A DNA stretch of 64,000 bases, taken from the NCBI RefSeq assembly GCF_033958435.1, contig NC_134152.1, positions 19,318,001 to 19,382,000 of the forward strand. Direction: 5' to 3'. This document shows, one piece after another, positions 33,001 through 44,044 of the stretch. The number at the start of each line of letters is the position of its first letter. The first letter of the stretch is position 1. The position numbers and the translations under genes are program-made. Source of the stretch: Carettochelys insculpta. Its lineage: Eukaryota; Chordata; Testudines; Carettochelyidae. The notes under the pieces are model-generated. The model was not told where the DNA came from. It did no database searches and was given only the letters and a program-made list of their open reading frames with translations.

Positions 33001-33988
33001 CCAGTATTGGGACACTCTTTTGAAGATGTTGGGCATGTTTACTCAGGGACATCTGGGAAAATTAATCTGAATTAACTGAAGATGTGAATTTTGCAGTGGA
33101 TTAAATTGTATTAAATCTCCTTGTGGATGCTACTGTACAGAATTAAAGTGGTCTTAATTTGGTTGACCTGAAATCACTTCCGAAAAGACCAAAGGTGATA
33201 TTGCATGGGGGTAAGGGTCCATGATAGCCACGCATAGGTGCCGTGTATTCTTTTGAATCTTGAAATAATTTCTGTTTTTTTTTTCTTTGTCAAGTCCACT
33301 AGCAGCTGTAGGATACTTGTCAAAGATCCCGTTCAGTCTGTGCCCTTTGAAGCTGATATTCTTTCAATATTTATAATACAGGGATCAAATGGCATTTGTT
33401 CTTCCCACCACCACCTCGCAGTGTTATGTTACACAGCTGTTTTTCTTTTAATCATCATCTGTTGCATCAATTTTATCTATTAGTATTTCAGCTATATTCA
33501 GAGCTGTATCCAGCTTGTGATTTTGAGCCCTGAAGTGTGTTATTGTTCCATAATAGGAATTTTTTTTCTTTGCAGAATTCCGTTAGATTAAATGAATCCT
33601 GGGCTTTCTGTTTGCCATTTCCATAAACTGTATTATCGTCCCATATTAGGACCTCCATCAGAACAAGGGCAGATGGAGAGGTTCTCAGGGTGAAAGCAAA
33701 ATCACTTTTGGCTCCTGCCTGTCCCCCCTGCCAAACTGCAGTATCTTAACACCCTGGTAATTACTCTGTGGGGAAAAATAAATGTATTTTACTTCTCATG
33801 TGCAAAAACTTCTTGACATGCTGTCTCACTAGGGCCCTGTTCACCGAAAAATATCTTCAACAAAAATAGTCTCCAAAGATCTGATGACCTCTTTGGCTAA
33901 ATGATTTTTACAGTGAAATCAGAGAAAATTTGTGCCTATTGCTGCACCAGCAATTGTCACCTCCAGTCTAGTTCTTTCTATAAATCAA
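30011..33988. other. No gene recognised; one possible MITE remnant
   Basis: Only short frames. At 33030-33180, CAGGGACATCTGGGAAAATT and GAATTAAAGTGGTCTTAATT resemble a decayed MITE known from turtles (from memory, weak). Confidence 0.4.
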
Positions 33989-33991
33989 TTA

Positions 33992-34217
33992 GGCGATGTC
34001 TACACTAGCCCCCTCCTTTCCAAAGGGGCATTTTGTTGAGGCAGTTTGGAAGATGCTAATGAGGCGCTGACATGAATATGCAGTGATTCATTAGCATAAT
34101 GGCGGCCACATATGATTTGAAAGTGTCGTTTTCAGAACACACGTTGCCCCGGTAGTCAGGGGCCTTTCGAAAGGACCCCCTGGACTTCAAAAGCCCCTTC
34201 TTCCTATTTGGAACAGG
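33992..34217. mobile_element. Right-truncated Harbinger-type MITE
   Basis: Left tip GGCGATGTCTACACTAGC and GAAGATGCTAATGAGGCGC match 16466-16846. The sequence stops matching after AAGCCCCTTCTTCCTATTTG at about 34217; the right half is missing. Confidence 0.72.
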
Positions 34218-34649
34218 GAAACCTTAAAGATATTAGCACCTTATCTCATGAAACTGTACCTGTTCCTTGGTGGCTTATCCATCCAGAGCTGGTCCAGCTG
34301 GTGGGTGGGGCCCAACGTGGTGCACTGACAGCAAGGCCCAGCCAATGGGTAGTGGATGCTATAGTCAACTGAAGTGCGTGGCCCTAACAGTGTGCCTCTT
34401 CCTGAGGCTGGTTCGGCATCCATCATGTTCATGCAGGAGGGTTATAGGGTTTAGGGGCACATCCTTATGTTCCTGCATAGGCTCCCTACTTGCCAGATGC
34501 TGTGTGAAGGAGGGAAGGAGAGCTGCTGCTACTTCACCTGCCATGCAGGTGGATGGGGAATGGCTGGACAGAAACAGAGAAGAGTGGTGGAGCCTTAGTT
34601 CAATTTTTTTCCAACTTCCCTCCCCCGTGTGACCCTTAGTACAGCTGAA
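34218..34649. other. No gene recognised
   Basis: A plus-strand frame of 121 codons starts near 34267 but shows no domain. Not supported as a gene. Confidence 0.4.
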
Positions 34650-34652
34650 CTA

Positions 34653-35363
34653 AGCTGTGTCTACACGTGCATGCTACTTCGAAGTAGCGGCACTAACTTT
34701 GAAATAGCGCCCGTCGTGGCTACACGCGTCGGGCGCTATTTCGAAGTTAACTTCGACGTTAGGCGGCGAGATGTCGAAGTCGCTAACCTCATGAGGGGAT
34801 CAGAATAGCGCCCTACTTCGACGTTCAACGTCGAAGTAGGGACCGTGTAGACGATCCGCGTCCCGCAACGTCGAAATTGTGGGGTCCTCCATGGCAGCCA
34901 TCAGCTGGGGGGTTGAGAGACGCTGTCTCTCCAGCCCGTGCGGGGCTCTATGGTCACCGTGTGCAGCAGCCCTTAGCCCAGGGCTTCTGGCTGCTGCTGC
35001 TGCAGCGGGGGATTCATGCTGCATGCACAGGGTCTGCAACTCGTTGTCGGCTCTGTGGATCTTGTGGTGTTTAGTGCAAGTGTGTCTGGGAGGGGCCCTT
35101 TAAGGGAGCAGCTGGCTGTTGAGTCCGCCCTGTGACCCTGTCTGCAGCTGTGCCTGGCACCCTTATTTCGATGTGTGCTACTGTGGCGTGTAGACGTTCC
35201 CTCGCTGCGCCTATTTCGATGTGGTGCTGCGCAACGTCGATGTTGAACATCGACGTTGCCAGCCCTGGAGGACGTGTAGACGTTATTCATCGAAATAGCC
35301 TATTTCGATGTCGCCACATCGAAATAGGCTACTTCGATGTAGGCTTCACGTGTAGACGTAGCC
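34653..35363. mobile_element. 711-bp non-autonomous derivative of the 4.6-kb Harbinger
   Basis: The left ~280 bp and right ~280 bp match the two ends of 23867-28494 almost base for base. That includes the perfect ACGTCGAAGTAGGG palindrome (34811-34841) and the TTTAAGGGAGCAGCTGGCTG block. Both coding regions are gone. The centre keeps a CTGCTGCTGCTG stretch corresponding to the transposase start region. CTA flanks both sides (34650-34652, 35364-35366). By eye the right ends differ by roughly 5%. It should be mobilisable by the same transposase. Confidence 0.93.
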
Positions 35364-35366
35364 CTA

Positions 35367-35840
35367 GTGTGGCAGGAGACAGGGACGGGAACAGTTCATG
35401 CTCCCTGTGAATCAAGGTCTTAGCCCACTCCTTTATTGACTTGATCTGTGCAAACAGCTTGGATAGAAATCAGATCCATTCATATTAGGGGTGGGTTGAA
35501 GTATCAATTTGTGTAGCTGGGCAAATGCAGTTTACCCCATAACTCACCCTATCTCCAAGCAGATGCTTTTCTTCCCAGATGCAAAGACTTTTCTGCCACC
35601 CACCACAGCTCTATCTTAATTGCCTTATGGGGCTGGTTCCCTGAGCCCCTACAGTACGTTAAGGGTGTGATGCAGAATCTCTCTGTTCTGGTTGTGCCTG
35701 ACCCTATCTCTGTTAAATGCAGTAGGAGCAGGGAAAACAAGCAGTTGCATCCACCACCACATTGCTGCAGAGGCTGAACATGACTGAAACCTGGAAGGAA
35801 AAAGGAAAGAGACAAAAGAATGGAGACATGATTCTGCACC
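35367..35840. other. No gene recognised
   Basis: Short frames only; no repeat recognised. Confidence 0.4.
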
Positions 35841-35852
35841 ACATTTTACATA

Positions 35853-36040
35853 CAGCAACGAAGGGTCCTGTGGCACCTTATAGAGTAACAGAAAAGTTTT
35901 GAGCATGAGCTTTTGTGAGCACAGACTCACTTCCTCACGAAAGCTCATTCTCAAAACTTTTCTGTTAGTCTATAAGGTGCCACAGGACCCTTCGTTGCTG
36001 TTACAGATCCAGACTAACACAGCTACCCCTCCGATACTTG
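35853..36040 (+). mobile_element. Fold-back Penelope-like 3' end (family A), 12-bp TSD
   Basis: ACATTTTACATA flanks both sides (35841-35852, 36041-36052). The inverted arm 35853-35919 and forward arm 35934-36000 are each 67 bases and nearly perfect complements. The single-copy tail 36001-36040 contains AGACTAACACAGCTACCCC. The hammerhead boxes are damaged: the short loop shows GTGAGGA in place of CTGANGA on the minus strand. Confidence 0.85.
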
Positions 36041-36052
36041 ACATTTTACATA

Positions 36053-36550
36053 ATGACTTACACTTATTCCCCACAGCTCCTTCATTTTGATGGCTTTGTG
36101 CTGCATCAGCCCCAGAAGCAGAGTATAGCTGGGAGCAGAGTTTGTGACTACTGAACATCTGTGCTCCAGTAATCTCAGGCTCCTGGGTGATGAGCAACCT
36201 GGTTTAATTTAAGGCAGCCCCGAGGCTATTCAAAGTTGAGCTGTGGGATCTGATTAGAATTAGAACAGGTGAATATATGGATGGCACGGCTCTAATGTGG
36301 TCAGGACCTTTCCCTGTTACCACAAAGTGGATGCAAAAGGTTGTGATTGTCAGCTATTGGTATGTTTATATATGCTTTGTATAGAGGTTTTCTACCCAAG
36401 ATGACGGGGATTGCAGAATCAGGTCCTGGATGTTTTGAATATACTCCTAAATCATCCGTGTCCTTCATCTCTGGTGGCACTCCCATTAACATCAACGGGA
36501 AGTGCGCTCACTCAGAAGCCACATTCCTTCTAACCATCTTCGATTAAACT
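36053..36550. other. No gene recognised
   Basis: Short frames only. Confidence 0.35.
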
Positions 36551-36554
36551 GTCA

Positions 36555-36793
36555 TGGTAGAGCTCAAACCCCATAGTGCAGATATGTGGAGATGTGATGA
36601 TGGCTTAGCCAGGAGATCCTGCAGGATCTCAAAATTAAAAAAAGATTCATATAAAAAGTGTAAGTTAGGAGAAATTACAAAAGATGAATATAAGCAAACA
36701 ATACACATATGCAGAGGCAAGATTAGAAAGGCAAAGGCACAAAACGAGCTTATACTAGCTAGAGACATAAAATTGGGCAAATCAAGTACATAG
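36555..36793 (+). pseudogene. CR1 ORF2 linker fragment
   Basis: The frame reads [19 protein letters not shown], then [20 protein letters not shown], matching the segment between endonuclease and reverse transcriptase in CR1 ORF2 (typical form EEYRDAVRTCRDRIRKAKAQLELNLA). About 75 codons with no intact domain. It abuts the PLE at 36795 and lies opposite in strand to the next CR1. Confidence 0.75.
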
Positions 36794-36794
36794 A

Positions 36795-37141
36795 ACTGAG
36801 GTAGGTGGCAGAGGGATGAGGATAGTTAAGTGTCCTGCCTGAGATAATTATGAGCATCAAAGGAAGGGAAGCTGATGCTCATAATTATCTCAGGCAGGAC
36901 ACTTAACATCCCCCATCCCTCTGCCACCTACTTCAGTCCTATATACTTGATTTGCCAGTTTTTACTGCAGTTTTTTTGGTCCTCTGTACATATAAATGCC
37001 GGTCTGTATTGGAAATGAGATTGATCTGATGAAGCGGGTCTGTCCCATGAAAACTCATCACCTAATAAATCATTTTGTTTGCCTTTAAAGTGCTACATTT
37101 CTGCTGTTTTGTTCTGTTGGAGTACAAACTAGCATGGCTAC
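36795..37141 (+). mobile_element. Fold-back Penelope-like 3' end (family B)
   Basis: Near-perfect inverted arms at 36795-36858 and 36874-36937 (64 bases each, 15-base spacer), followed by the unique 3' part with a hammerhead-like block, CACCTAATAAATCATTTTG, AAAGTGCTACATTTCTGCTG and a tail ending near CTAGCATGGCTACCTCTC. The layout is the same as the family A fold-backs. CR1 sequence adjoins on both sides; no clear target duplication is visible. Confidence 0.75.
37026..37062 (+). ncRNA. Hammerhead motif, core boxes intact, weak stem II
   Basis: CTGATGA at 37026-37032, one A, GCGGG-TCTGT-CCCAT (three good pairs plus a G-U; one mismatch), GAAA at 37049-37052. Stem III is not well formed (ACTCATCACC). 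Confidence 0.5.
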
Positions 37142-38640
37142 CTCTCTGCCTTTTAACCAGTTTTCAGTCCATGAGAGTTCCTTCCCTCTTATCCCCTGAC
37201 AACTTACTTTACCTGAGAGTCTTTGGTGAAGGACCTTATCAAAGACTTTCTGGAAATCTAAGTACACTATATCCACCAGATCCCCATTTTCCATATGCTT
37301 ACTGATCACCCCAAATAACCTCTAGTGGATTAATAAGGCACGATTTCCCTTCACAGAAACCATGCTGACTTTTCTGCAACAAATTATGTTTGTCTATGTG
37401 TCTGACAATTTTTTTTAACTATAGTTTCAACTAATTTGCCTGGTATTGATGTTAGAATTACTGGTCTGCAATTGCCAGGATCATTTCTAGAGCCCTTTTT
37501 AATGTTGGTGTCATATTAGCTATCTTCCATTCAATAGGTACTGAAGCTGATTTAAAGGAGAAATTACAAACTACAGTTAACAGTTCCTAAATTTGATATT
37601 TGAGTTCTTTCAGAACTTTTGAGTGAATGCCATCTCGTCCTGGTGAGCTGTTATTTTTAAGTTTATCAGTTTGTTCTAGAAACCTCCTCTAATGACACCT
37701 CAATCTCAATCACAAAAGTTTCCCCAGTTCCTAATGAATCTAAACCCCTCCTCTCTATAAAATCTCAACCATGCATTGAGACGCTGAAGTTCTGCCGGTC
37801 TACCTGGTTCTGCATGTGGAACTGGAGGCATTTCAGGGAACTCAACCATAGAGGTCTTGGATTTCAATCTCTTTCCTAGCAGCCTAAATTTGGTCTCCAG
37901 AACCTCTCGCCTACCCTTCCCTATGGCCTTGGTACCGACATATACCATGACCACTGGCTCCTCCCAGCACTACACATAAGCCTATCTAGATGTCTCGAGA
38001 GATCTGCAACCTTTGCACCAGGAAGGCAAGTCACCATACCGTTCTCCTAGTCATCACAAACCCATCTGTCTATATTTCTAATGATTGGATCCCCCATAGC
38101 TAACATCTGCCTTTTCCTAATGACTGGAGTTCCCTCCCCAAGAGAGGTATCCTCAGTGCGAGGGGATACCACATCATCTGGAAGGAGTGTCCCAACTACG
38201 GAATGGTTTCCCTCTGCTTCAGTTGAATGTTTTCCTTCCCTGAGACTTTTACACTCCTGAACAACACAGGGTCTGTCTGAATGGAGGTGTGACAGTTCTA
38301 CAGTGTCCTGGAAAGCATCATCCATGTACTGCTCTGCCTCCCTTAACTCCTCCAATTCAGCCACCCTGGCCCTCAAAGCCTATATGCGGTCTCTGAGACG
38401 CAGGAGCTCCTTGCATCAAATCCACATATATGACACCTATTCCTAAGGCAGGTAATCATACATACTGCATTGGGTGCAATAAACAGGATAACCCTCACTC
38501 TGCTGCTGGGCTTCTGACTGCATTTCTTCCTACAGAAAATAACATTCATGATAGGATTTTTATTTAAAATATCAGGTAATTTTTTGTTTTAGTTAAATTT
38601 AAATGAGGTTTTAAAGAATGCCAAGTATATCTAGCCCCCT
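37142..38640 (-). pseudogene. CR1 LINE with ORF1 esterase and RT pieces, deleted
   Basis: On the minus strand, from about 38560: ORF1 text RVAELEELREAEQYMDDAFQ and TEAEGNHSVVGTLLPDDVV, then MLAMGDPIIRNIDRWVCDD, the GDS block of the SGNH/esterase-like ORF1 with Ser changed to Pro. Then VMVYVGTKAIGKGRREVLET and LQRLNAWLRFYREEGFRFI. ORF1 runs straight into RT sequence with no endonuclease between, so there is a large internal deletion. The RT part (37735-37142) contains VYLDFQKVFDKVLHQRL and GIRGKELSWTENWLKGRE. The CR1 ORF1 esterase is thought to act in RNA binding or membrane interaction during retrotransposition. Non-functional. Confidence 0.82.
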
Positions 38641-39192
38641 TCAAAACTCCTCCTCTAAACTCCTACACAAAACTCCTGGCTGACAGGACAAATAGCAAGG
38701 TAAAATCACCTGCCATCTGCTGTATGTTCTCCAGATTTATTTGAACTTCCATTTAACTACATATGTTGTACACAGTCCTTTAGCAACCCTGTCTATTCAG
38801 TGGCAGCCTTTGCTCCAATTCTCAATTCTAATTGGACACAAACTATGGCCCTGTTTCTGATTCACTAAGCAAGGATTGTTGACATGGCCTTCTGGGATTT
38901 ATTATTCATTAAGCATATTTCAGACAAAAGGTTCTGGTTAAATATGAACATTTGACAGATGTTCCTAGAGTCTCACATGATAATCTGTGGATTGGTCTTT
39001 AACAACGTGCTCAGACAGACATAAACATTGCTTGTAATTAGTATCCAGGGATCTGTTTGGTTTTTGCCTTTCCTTTTCTGCCTCTGTTGCTCACTGGGAC
39101 TCAGGAAGCCTCAGTAGCTCTTTATTTTTTCTCGACAAAGGGGAATTGGTAGCTGATCCTAGTGCTGTTGGAGCCATTATCCAAGTAAACTT
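38641..39192. other. Probable CR1 5' region then unrecognised sequence
   Basis: AAACTCCTCCTCTAAACTCC at about 38644 resembles CR1 5'-region text on the same strand. The rest is not recognised. Confidence 0.35.
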
Positions 39193-39195
39193 TAA

Positions 39196-39505
39196 GGCTA
39201 CATGTACACTACAGCAATCTGCTGACAGAAGTGTGCGGCCACCCACAAAATCGGATTGAAAAAGCAATCTGCTCTGTCGACAGAGAGTGGTTGGACTGCC
39301 CGGCCTTCTCTTAACAGAACGGCTGGCCAAAAGCACAGCAGACGGGGCTGCCCAGAGACTCAGAAGCCCTGTCTGTCAACAGAGGGCCCCCCAGAGTGTC
39401 CACATGGCTTTTTTTTTGGACAGATTCTGTTGAGAAAGGTGTTCTGCCTGTTAACAAAAATGCTGTTTTTTGTCGGCAAAACTTTCTGGTGTAAGGCATC
39501 CCCCA
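39196..39505. mobile_element. Harbinger-type MITE (TTGTTGACAGA family), decayed
   Basis: Left tip GGCTACATGTACAC, blocks CTGTCGACAGAGAGTGGTTG, CACAGCAGACGGGG and TGTCAACAGAGGGCCCCCCA. All are shared with 20301-20728. The right tip is poor. TAA lies at both proposed edges (39193-39195, 39506-39508). Confidence 0.7.
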
Positions 39506-39524
39506 TAATCAAGAATAATAACAG

Positions 39525-40017
39525 AGAAAGCCGTGCTAGTCAATATACTATCAAAACAAAAAAGCAGTCCAGTAGCACTTAAAAGACTAACAAAATAATC
39601 TATTAGGTGATGAGCTTTCGTTGGACAGACCCACTTCTTCAGACCATAGCCATACCAGAACAGACTCAATATTTAAGGCACAGAGAACCAAAAATAGTAA
39701 TCGAGGTTGACAAATCAGAAAAATATTATCAAGGTGAGCAAATCAGAGAGCAGAGGGGCAGAAGGGGTGAGGGGGAGTCAAGAATTAGATAAAGCCAAGT
39801 GTGCATAAGAGCCCCTATAATGACTTAGAAAATTCCCATCTTGGTTCAAACCACCTACTAATGTATCAAATTTGAATATAAAAGAGAGTTCAGCAGCCTC
39901 TCTTTCCAAACTGCTGTGAAAATTCCTCTTCAGTAAAATGCAAACTTTCAGGTCAAAGTTCATCCCACCATCAGTTAACATAACTAAGGATAAGCCAACC
40001 ACCACCCTATCAGACAA
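39525..40017 (-). pseudogene. Penelope-like 3' end (family B) with GIY-YIG C-terminus
   Basis: Minus strand frame: NFDLKVCILLKRNFHSSLE, REAAELSFIFKFDTLVGG and LNQDGNFLSHYRG, the end of the PLE GIY-YIG region as in 13456-14130. Downstream are the AATATTGAGTCTGTTCTGG block, the hammerhead motif (39616-39642) and the tail AGTGCTACTGGACTGC. 5'-truncated and inactive. Confidence 0.82.
39616..39642 (-). ncRNA. Hammerhead motif, core boxes intact
   Basis: Minus strand: CTGAAGA (39642-39636), one A, GTGGG-TCTGT-CCAAC (four of five pairs), GAAA. Stem III is weak (GCTCATCACC). Confidence 0.5.
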
Positions 40018-40019
40018 AG

Positions 40020-40770
40020 GGAGTTTTGGAATAGGAGCCTCTAAGGTGCTACAACTGGAAAGTTATTGGTGGCAATTAGATTTTGATGAAATTCTAATCA
40101 ATTGGGGTGGTAGGGGACAGAATTTGGCAGCAAATACTTCCGAGGCAGGGGCCAGTATTATGAGACAGAGGAGTAGAGAAATGAAACCGAGAGCAGTGTG
40201 GGGCAAGGGGGTTGTTGAGAGAGGGATAAGTGGGGATGGTCGGTGGGGAGGGGAGAAAGATTGGAGGTTTCGGTGAGGAAGCCATTGTATCAGCTGTGTC
40301 TTTCAGTGCACTCCCAGCACTCCTCCAGGAAGGCAGATTTCAGAATGTCAGGGAGAAAGCAGCATGACACTGATCCTGATCAGTGAGGTTTTTTCATTGT
40401 ATGAGTTTCATTGTAATTATAAAGAACCCCACCAATGGAACATCACTAATTACACAGCTGGGTATTACCAATATTTAACTGTCAGCCAGCAGCTGTCCTT
40501 TTGGTTTACTGTAACCAGACTTCACCGGTACAGAAAAGGGGGTGGGGGGCACCCAGGTGACTTCCCCAGCCCCTGCATCCCCGCTAGGGACAGCTCTGGA
40601 GACAGGAGGCCAGACAGGACAGTGTAAAGTAGTGTGATCTGAAAGAATCCCTGACAAAAATCAAATCTCTGTCACTTTGCACATCATCCCTACTGCTCCC
40701 TGGTTCACAACTATTGTTCAACTCATAATTATTTAGCAAAGTGCATGTTGAGCGTAAAGCAACCAAATCC
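40020..40770. other. No gene recognised
   Basis: A G-rich tract at 40140-40280; no supported frame or repeat. Confidence 0.35.
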
Positions 40771-40773
40771 AAT

Positions 40774-43215
40774 GAGAACCTAACAATGGCCATACTGGCC
40801 CTGAGCAGTGGTTCACCTTGCCCAGTATCCTCTCTTGACAGTGGCCAGTGACAGAGGCTACAGAGGCAAGGAGCGGAACAGTGCAATACAGCAAGTGATC
40901 AGTCCCGTCGTCCACTCCAGCTTCTGGCAGTTAGATTTAGGAACACCCAGAGAACGGAGTTGCAGCCCTGGTGAACTTGACCAGTAGCCACTGATGGACC
41001 TGTCCTCTGTGAATTTATGTATTTTTTAACCCAGTAATAATTCTGACCTTCAAAACTTCCCTTTGCTATGAGTTCTAAAGGTTGACTGTGTGAAGTACTT
41101 CCTTGTGTTAATTTCATTTAGCGACACCTGGCTCTTGTGTTGTGCAAAGGGACTAATAACATTTCCTTTCCATATTTCCTATTTTCTTGCTATTCATGAT
41201 TTTCCAGGTCTGTCATAACCCCACCTTAGTCATCTCTTTTTTAAAGAGAACAGCCCCAGTCTTTTATTCTCTTAATCATATGGAGTAGGTTTCACACCAC
41301 TTATCATTTTCATTGCACTTCTATGAACCTTTTCCAATTGTGGTGGACCAGAACTGCATACATTATACAAGATATGAACTGTGGCAGACCACAGCCTGCA
41401 AGAGCCTATTAGAAGGCATGTTCACTGGGAACTGGGTCAGTGCTTTCCTATTCCCTAACTAAGCTTGCAGCTGGGGCTTGTTCAGGACCAGGCTGCAGTA
41501 CCGGTCAATCAGTCACCTGCTGCTGTGGTAAGCCTGCTGGCTCACTGTAAGAAGCTTCCTTTCCAGGCAGAAGGAGTTGTGAAAGATACCACAAAGAGAG
41601 GCTGGAGCACTGAGGTACAGGGGCACCAAGCAGCAGCGGCAGCTGCCAGGTAGTGGGAAAAGGTGCTGGGGGGCTGCAGTGGGAAAAGTGGCCCACAGAA
41701 AGGCTGCAGAGTTTGGGGATGGTGACAGCCCCATCAGCTGCCTCCCCTTTAGGGACCCAGAGTAATGGGTGGGCTTGGGCTCCTTTCATGTGGTGACCTT
41801 CTGGAAGGTTGGGACACCTAAATATACTGAAGGGGGCTTATTTCCCCCACTTGGGACTTGCTGCTGATGAGAAAATGGTTTCCTAAGCAGAGACCTTAGT
41901 CCTTGGAACAACCCAAGGCACTGAGGAGGGCCTCTGTGAGTCTGAGGTGCACTAGAATCTGCTAGGAACTGCAGAACCCTAAGGGGGACTGACAAGGGAC
42001 CTGTCACAGAGCATACTCTAGAGTTATGTAGAGCAATTTATATTCTGTCCTATTATCTATTTCTTAATAGCTTCTGACATTGTGTTAGCTTTTTTTTTTT
42101 TGACTTCTACCTTACACTGAGTGGATGTTTTCAGAGAAACCCACAATGACTCTCAAAGATCTTGGCATAACAGCTAATTTAGATCCCATAATTATGTGCA
42201 TGTAGTTGGAATTGCTTTCCAATGTGTATTACTTTGTGTTTATCATTGAATTTCATCTGTCATTTTGTTGTCTGGTCACCTAGTTTTGTGAGATACCTTT
42301 GTAACTCTCTGCTTTGGATTTGTCTAACTTGTCACTTGTCATGTGCAGCCTTTGCTACCTTGCTATTTGCCCGTCTTTTTCCTCCCAGACCATTTGTGAA
42401 TGTGTTGAACAACAAGGGTCCCAGTACAGCTTATCTAGGGACCCGCTGTTTACCTTGCCCCTGCTTTCCTATCTTTTAACCAGTTACTGATCCATGATGG
42501 GATCTTCCTGTTTATTCAATGATTGGTTGCTTTGCTTAAGGGCTTTTGTGGAGGAACCTTGTCAGAGCCTTTCTGAAAGTCCCCGTAATCTGTACATAGT
42601 CAATTTCCCCTTGACCACAGGTTTGTCTTATTCATGCCTTTTCCCCCAACAATTTGGTGAGGTATGATTTCTTGTACATAAGTCATGTTGACTTTTCCCC
42701 AATGTATTGTGTTTATCTGTGTCGAATTTTGCCTGTAACTATACTTTCAGCCAGTTTGCCCAGTACTGAAGATAGGCTTACTGGCCTGTAGTTGCTAGGC
42801 TTGTTTCTGAAGCTTTGTAAAAAAATTAGTGTTACATTAGCTGTTCTCAAGTTACCTGGTACAGAGGTTGATTTTTAAGCAACAGATTACATGCCATAGT
42901 TCTGCAATTTCCTATCTGAGTTCCTGCCTGGTCTTGGTGACTTATTACTATTGGATTTGTCAGTTTTGTTCCAAAACCTCCTGTAATGACCAGTCAGATT
43001 TGTCACTTGAAAAGAGTGGCTCAAAGGCAGGAGTCTTCCTCACTTCTGCAGTGAAGATGGATGCAAAGAATTCATTTAGCTTCTCTATGGTTACCTCGTT
43101 TTCCTTGCACGCTCCATTAGCATCTCAGTCATCAGTGGACCTACTGATTTTTTTGGCAGGTTTCGTGCTTCTGATAGACTTAAAAACCGCCTCTTGTCTT
43201 CACTGTCCATTGGTG
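40774..43215 (-). mobile_element. CR1 LINE 3' half, minus strand, interrupted by an LTR-like insert
   Basis: Antisense CR1 from the 3' UTR (AATGGCCATACTGGCCC, CCAGTATCCTCTCTTGACAG) through GGTTGACTGTGTGAAGTAC and GAACCTTTTCCAATTGTGG to the RT core. RT landmarks: TTGAATTTCATCTGTCATTT, CTTTTAACCAGTTACTGATC, GGAACCTTGTCAGAGCCTTT, ACTGGCCTGTAGTTGC and ATGCAAAGAATTCATTTAGC. All frames are broken. About 1.8 kb of CR1 sequence, split at 41376-42012. Confidence 0.88.
41380..42008. mobile_element. Solo-LTR-like insertion within CR1
   Basis: 629 bp foreign to CR1, beginning TGTGGCAGACC and ending GACCTGTCACA: TG...CA ends with an 8-bp imperfect inverted repeat (TGTGGCAG/TGTGACAG). Flanks GAAC (41376-41379) and GAGC (42009-42012) both align to the same CR1 site, so they look like a 4-bp duplication with one change. 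CR1 sequence continues on both sides. A solo LTR of a retroelement fits; no poly(A) signal or internal genes were found, so class is unassigned. Confidence 0.55.
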
Positions 43216-44041
43216 TAATCACAACTTTCAAGGAAACTGCTAGTGTGGCAGAGACTCAAATCTTGCTCCAAGTGTGATCAAAAGAGGTTCTGTCAAGGAC
43301 TTCAATGGGACCAATGCTAAGCCTGACATGACAGGGAGAGGAAGTTATTTTATAACTGAATATCATTAGTAACACCTTTTTAACATTGTGGAAACAATCC
43401 ATTGTGTACCTTTCCCCTTGGTAGGAGGTGTAATCTGAGTGGAAAATTACTGGGTTCTCAAAAGCTTTCACTCTTGATTTCACTCCCATATGAATAGAGT
43501 GAAGCCAGCACCAAGAGCTTCTGAACATCCCTCTTAGATGGATATTTGGCTCATTTGTGTTAGCACAGAGGAAGGTTCAGCTAAACTCTGCCAGCCATGG
43601 TTTTCTTTTGTGGGAGCACAAATGGATTGAAAAGCTCAGATTCTTAATTCCCCCACAAACGGGGCTACATTTGTGTCATAGATATCAATGAACATGCAAA
43701 AGCAAACTGTTTGCAAACATTCTGTCTCACTAGTTGGATGGAACTCAAAGTATCATTTAAAAACAGCAGTATGAAGAGAAGAATTTTCTCAGGGATTTAT
43801 ATTAATTAATAGCATTTGATTTTCTTTTCTTTTTTCCTGCTGCAGAAAACTTGGCAATTGGTAGGCAGTTGGTGCACTGATATCACTATAGTTCAGACCA
43901 ACCTTCTCTAGTTGTTCTCTTGTGTTTCCCAGTTTCTTTCTTTCTTCTTGGAATTTAAACTGTTTGGGGTCTTTTGCTTTTCTGAAGCCCCTAACACGGG
44001 AGCTCAGTCATAGAGCACAACCTCACTTGGCATTGCTATGA
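43216..44041. other. No gene recognised
   Basis: Short frames only. Confidence 0.35.
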
Positions 44042-44044
44042 TAT

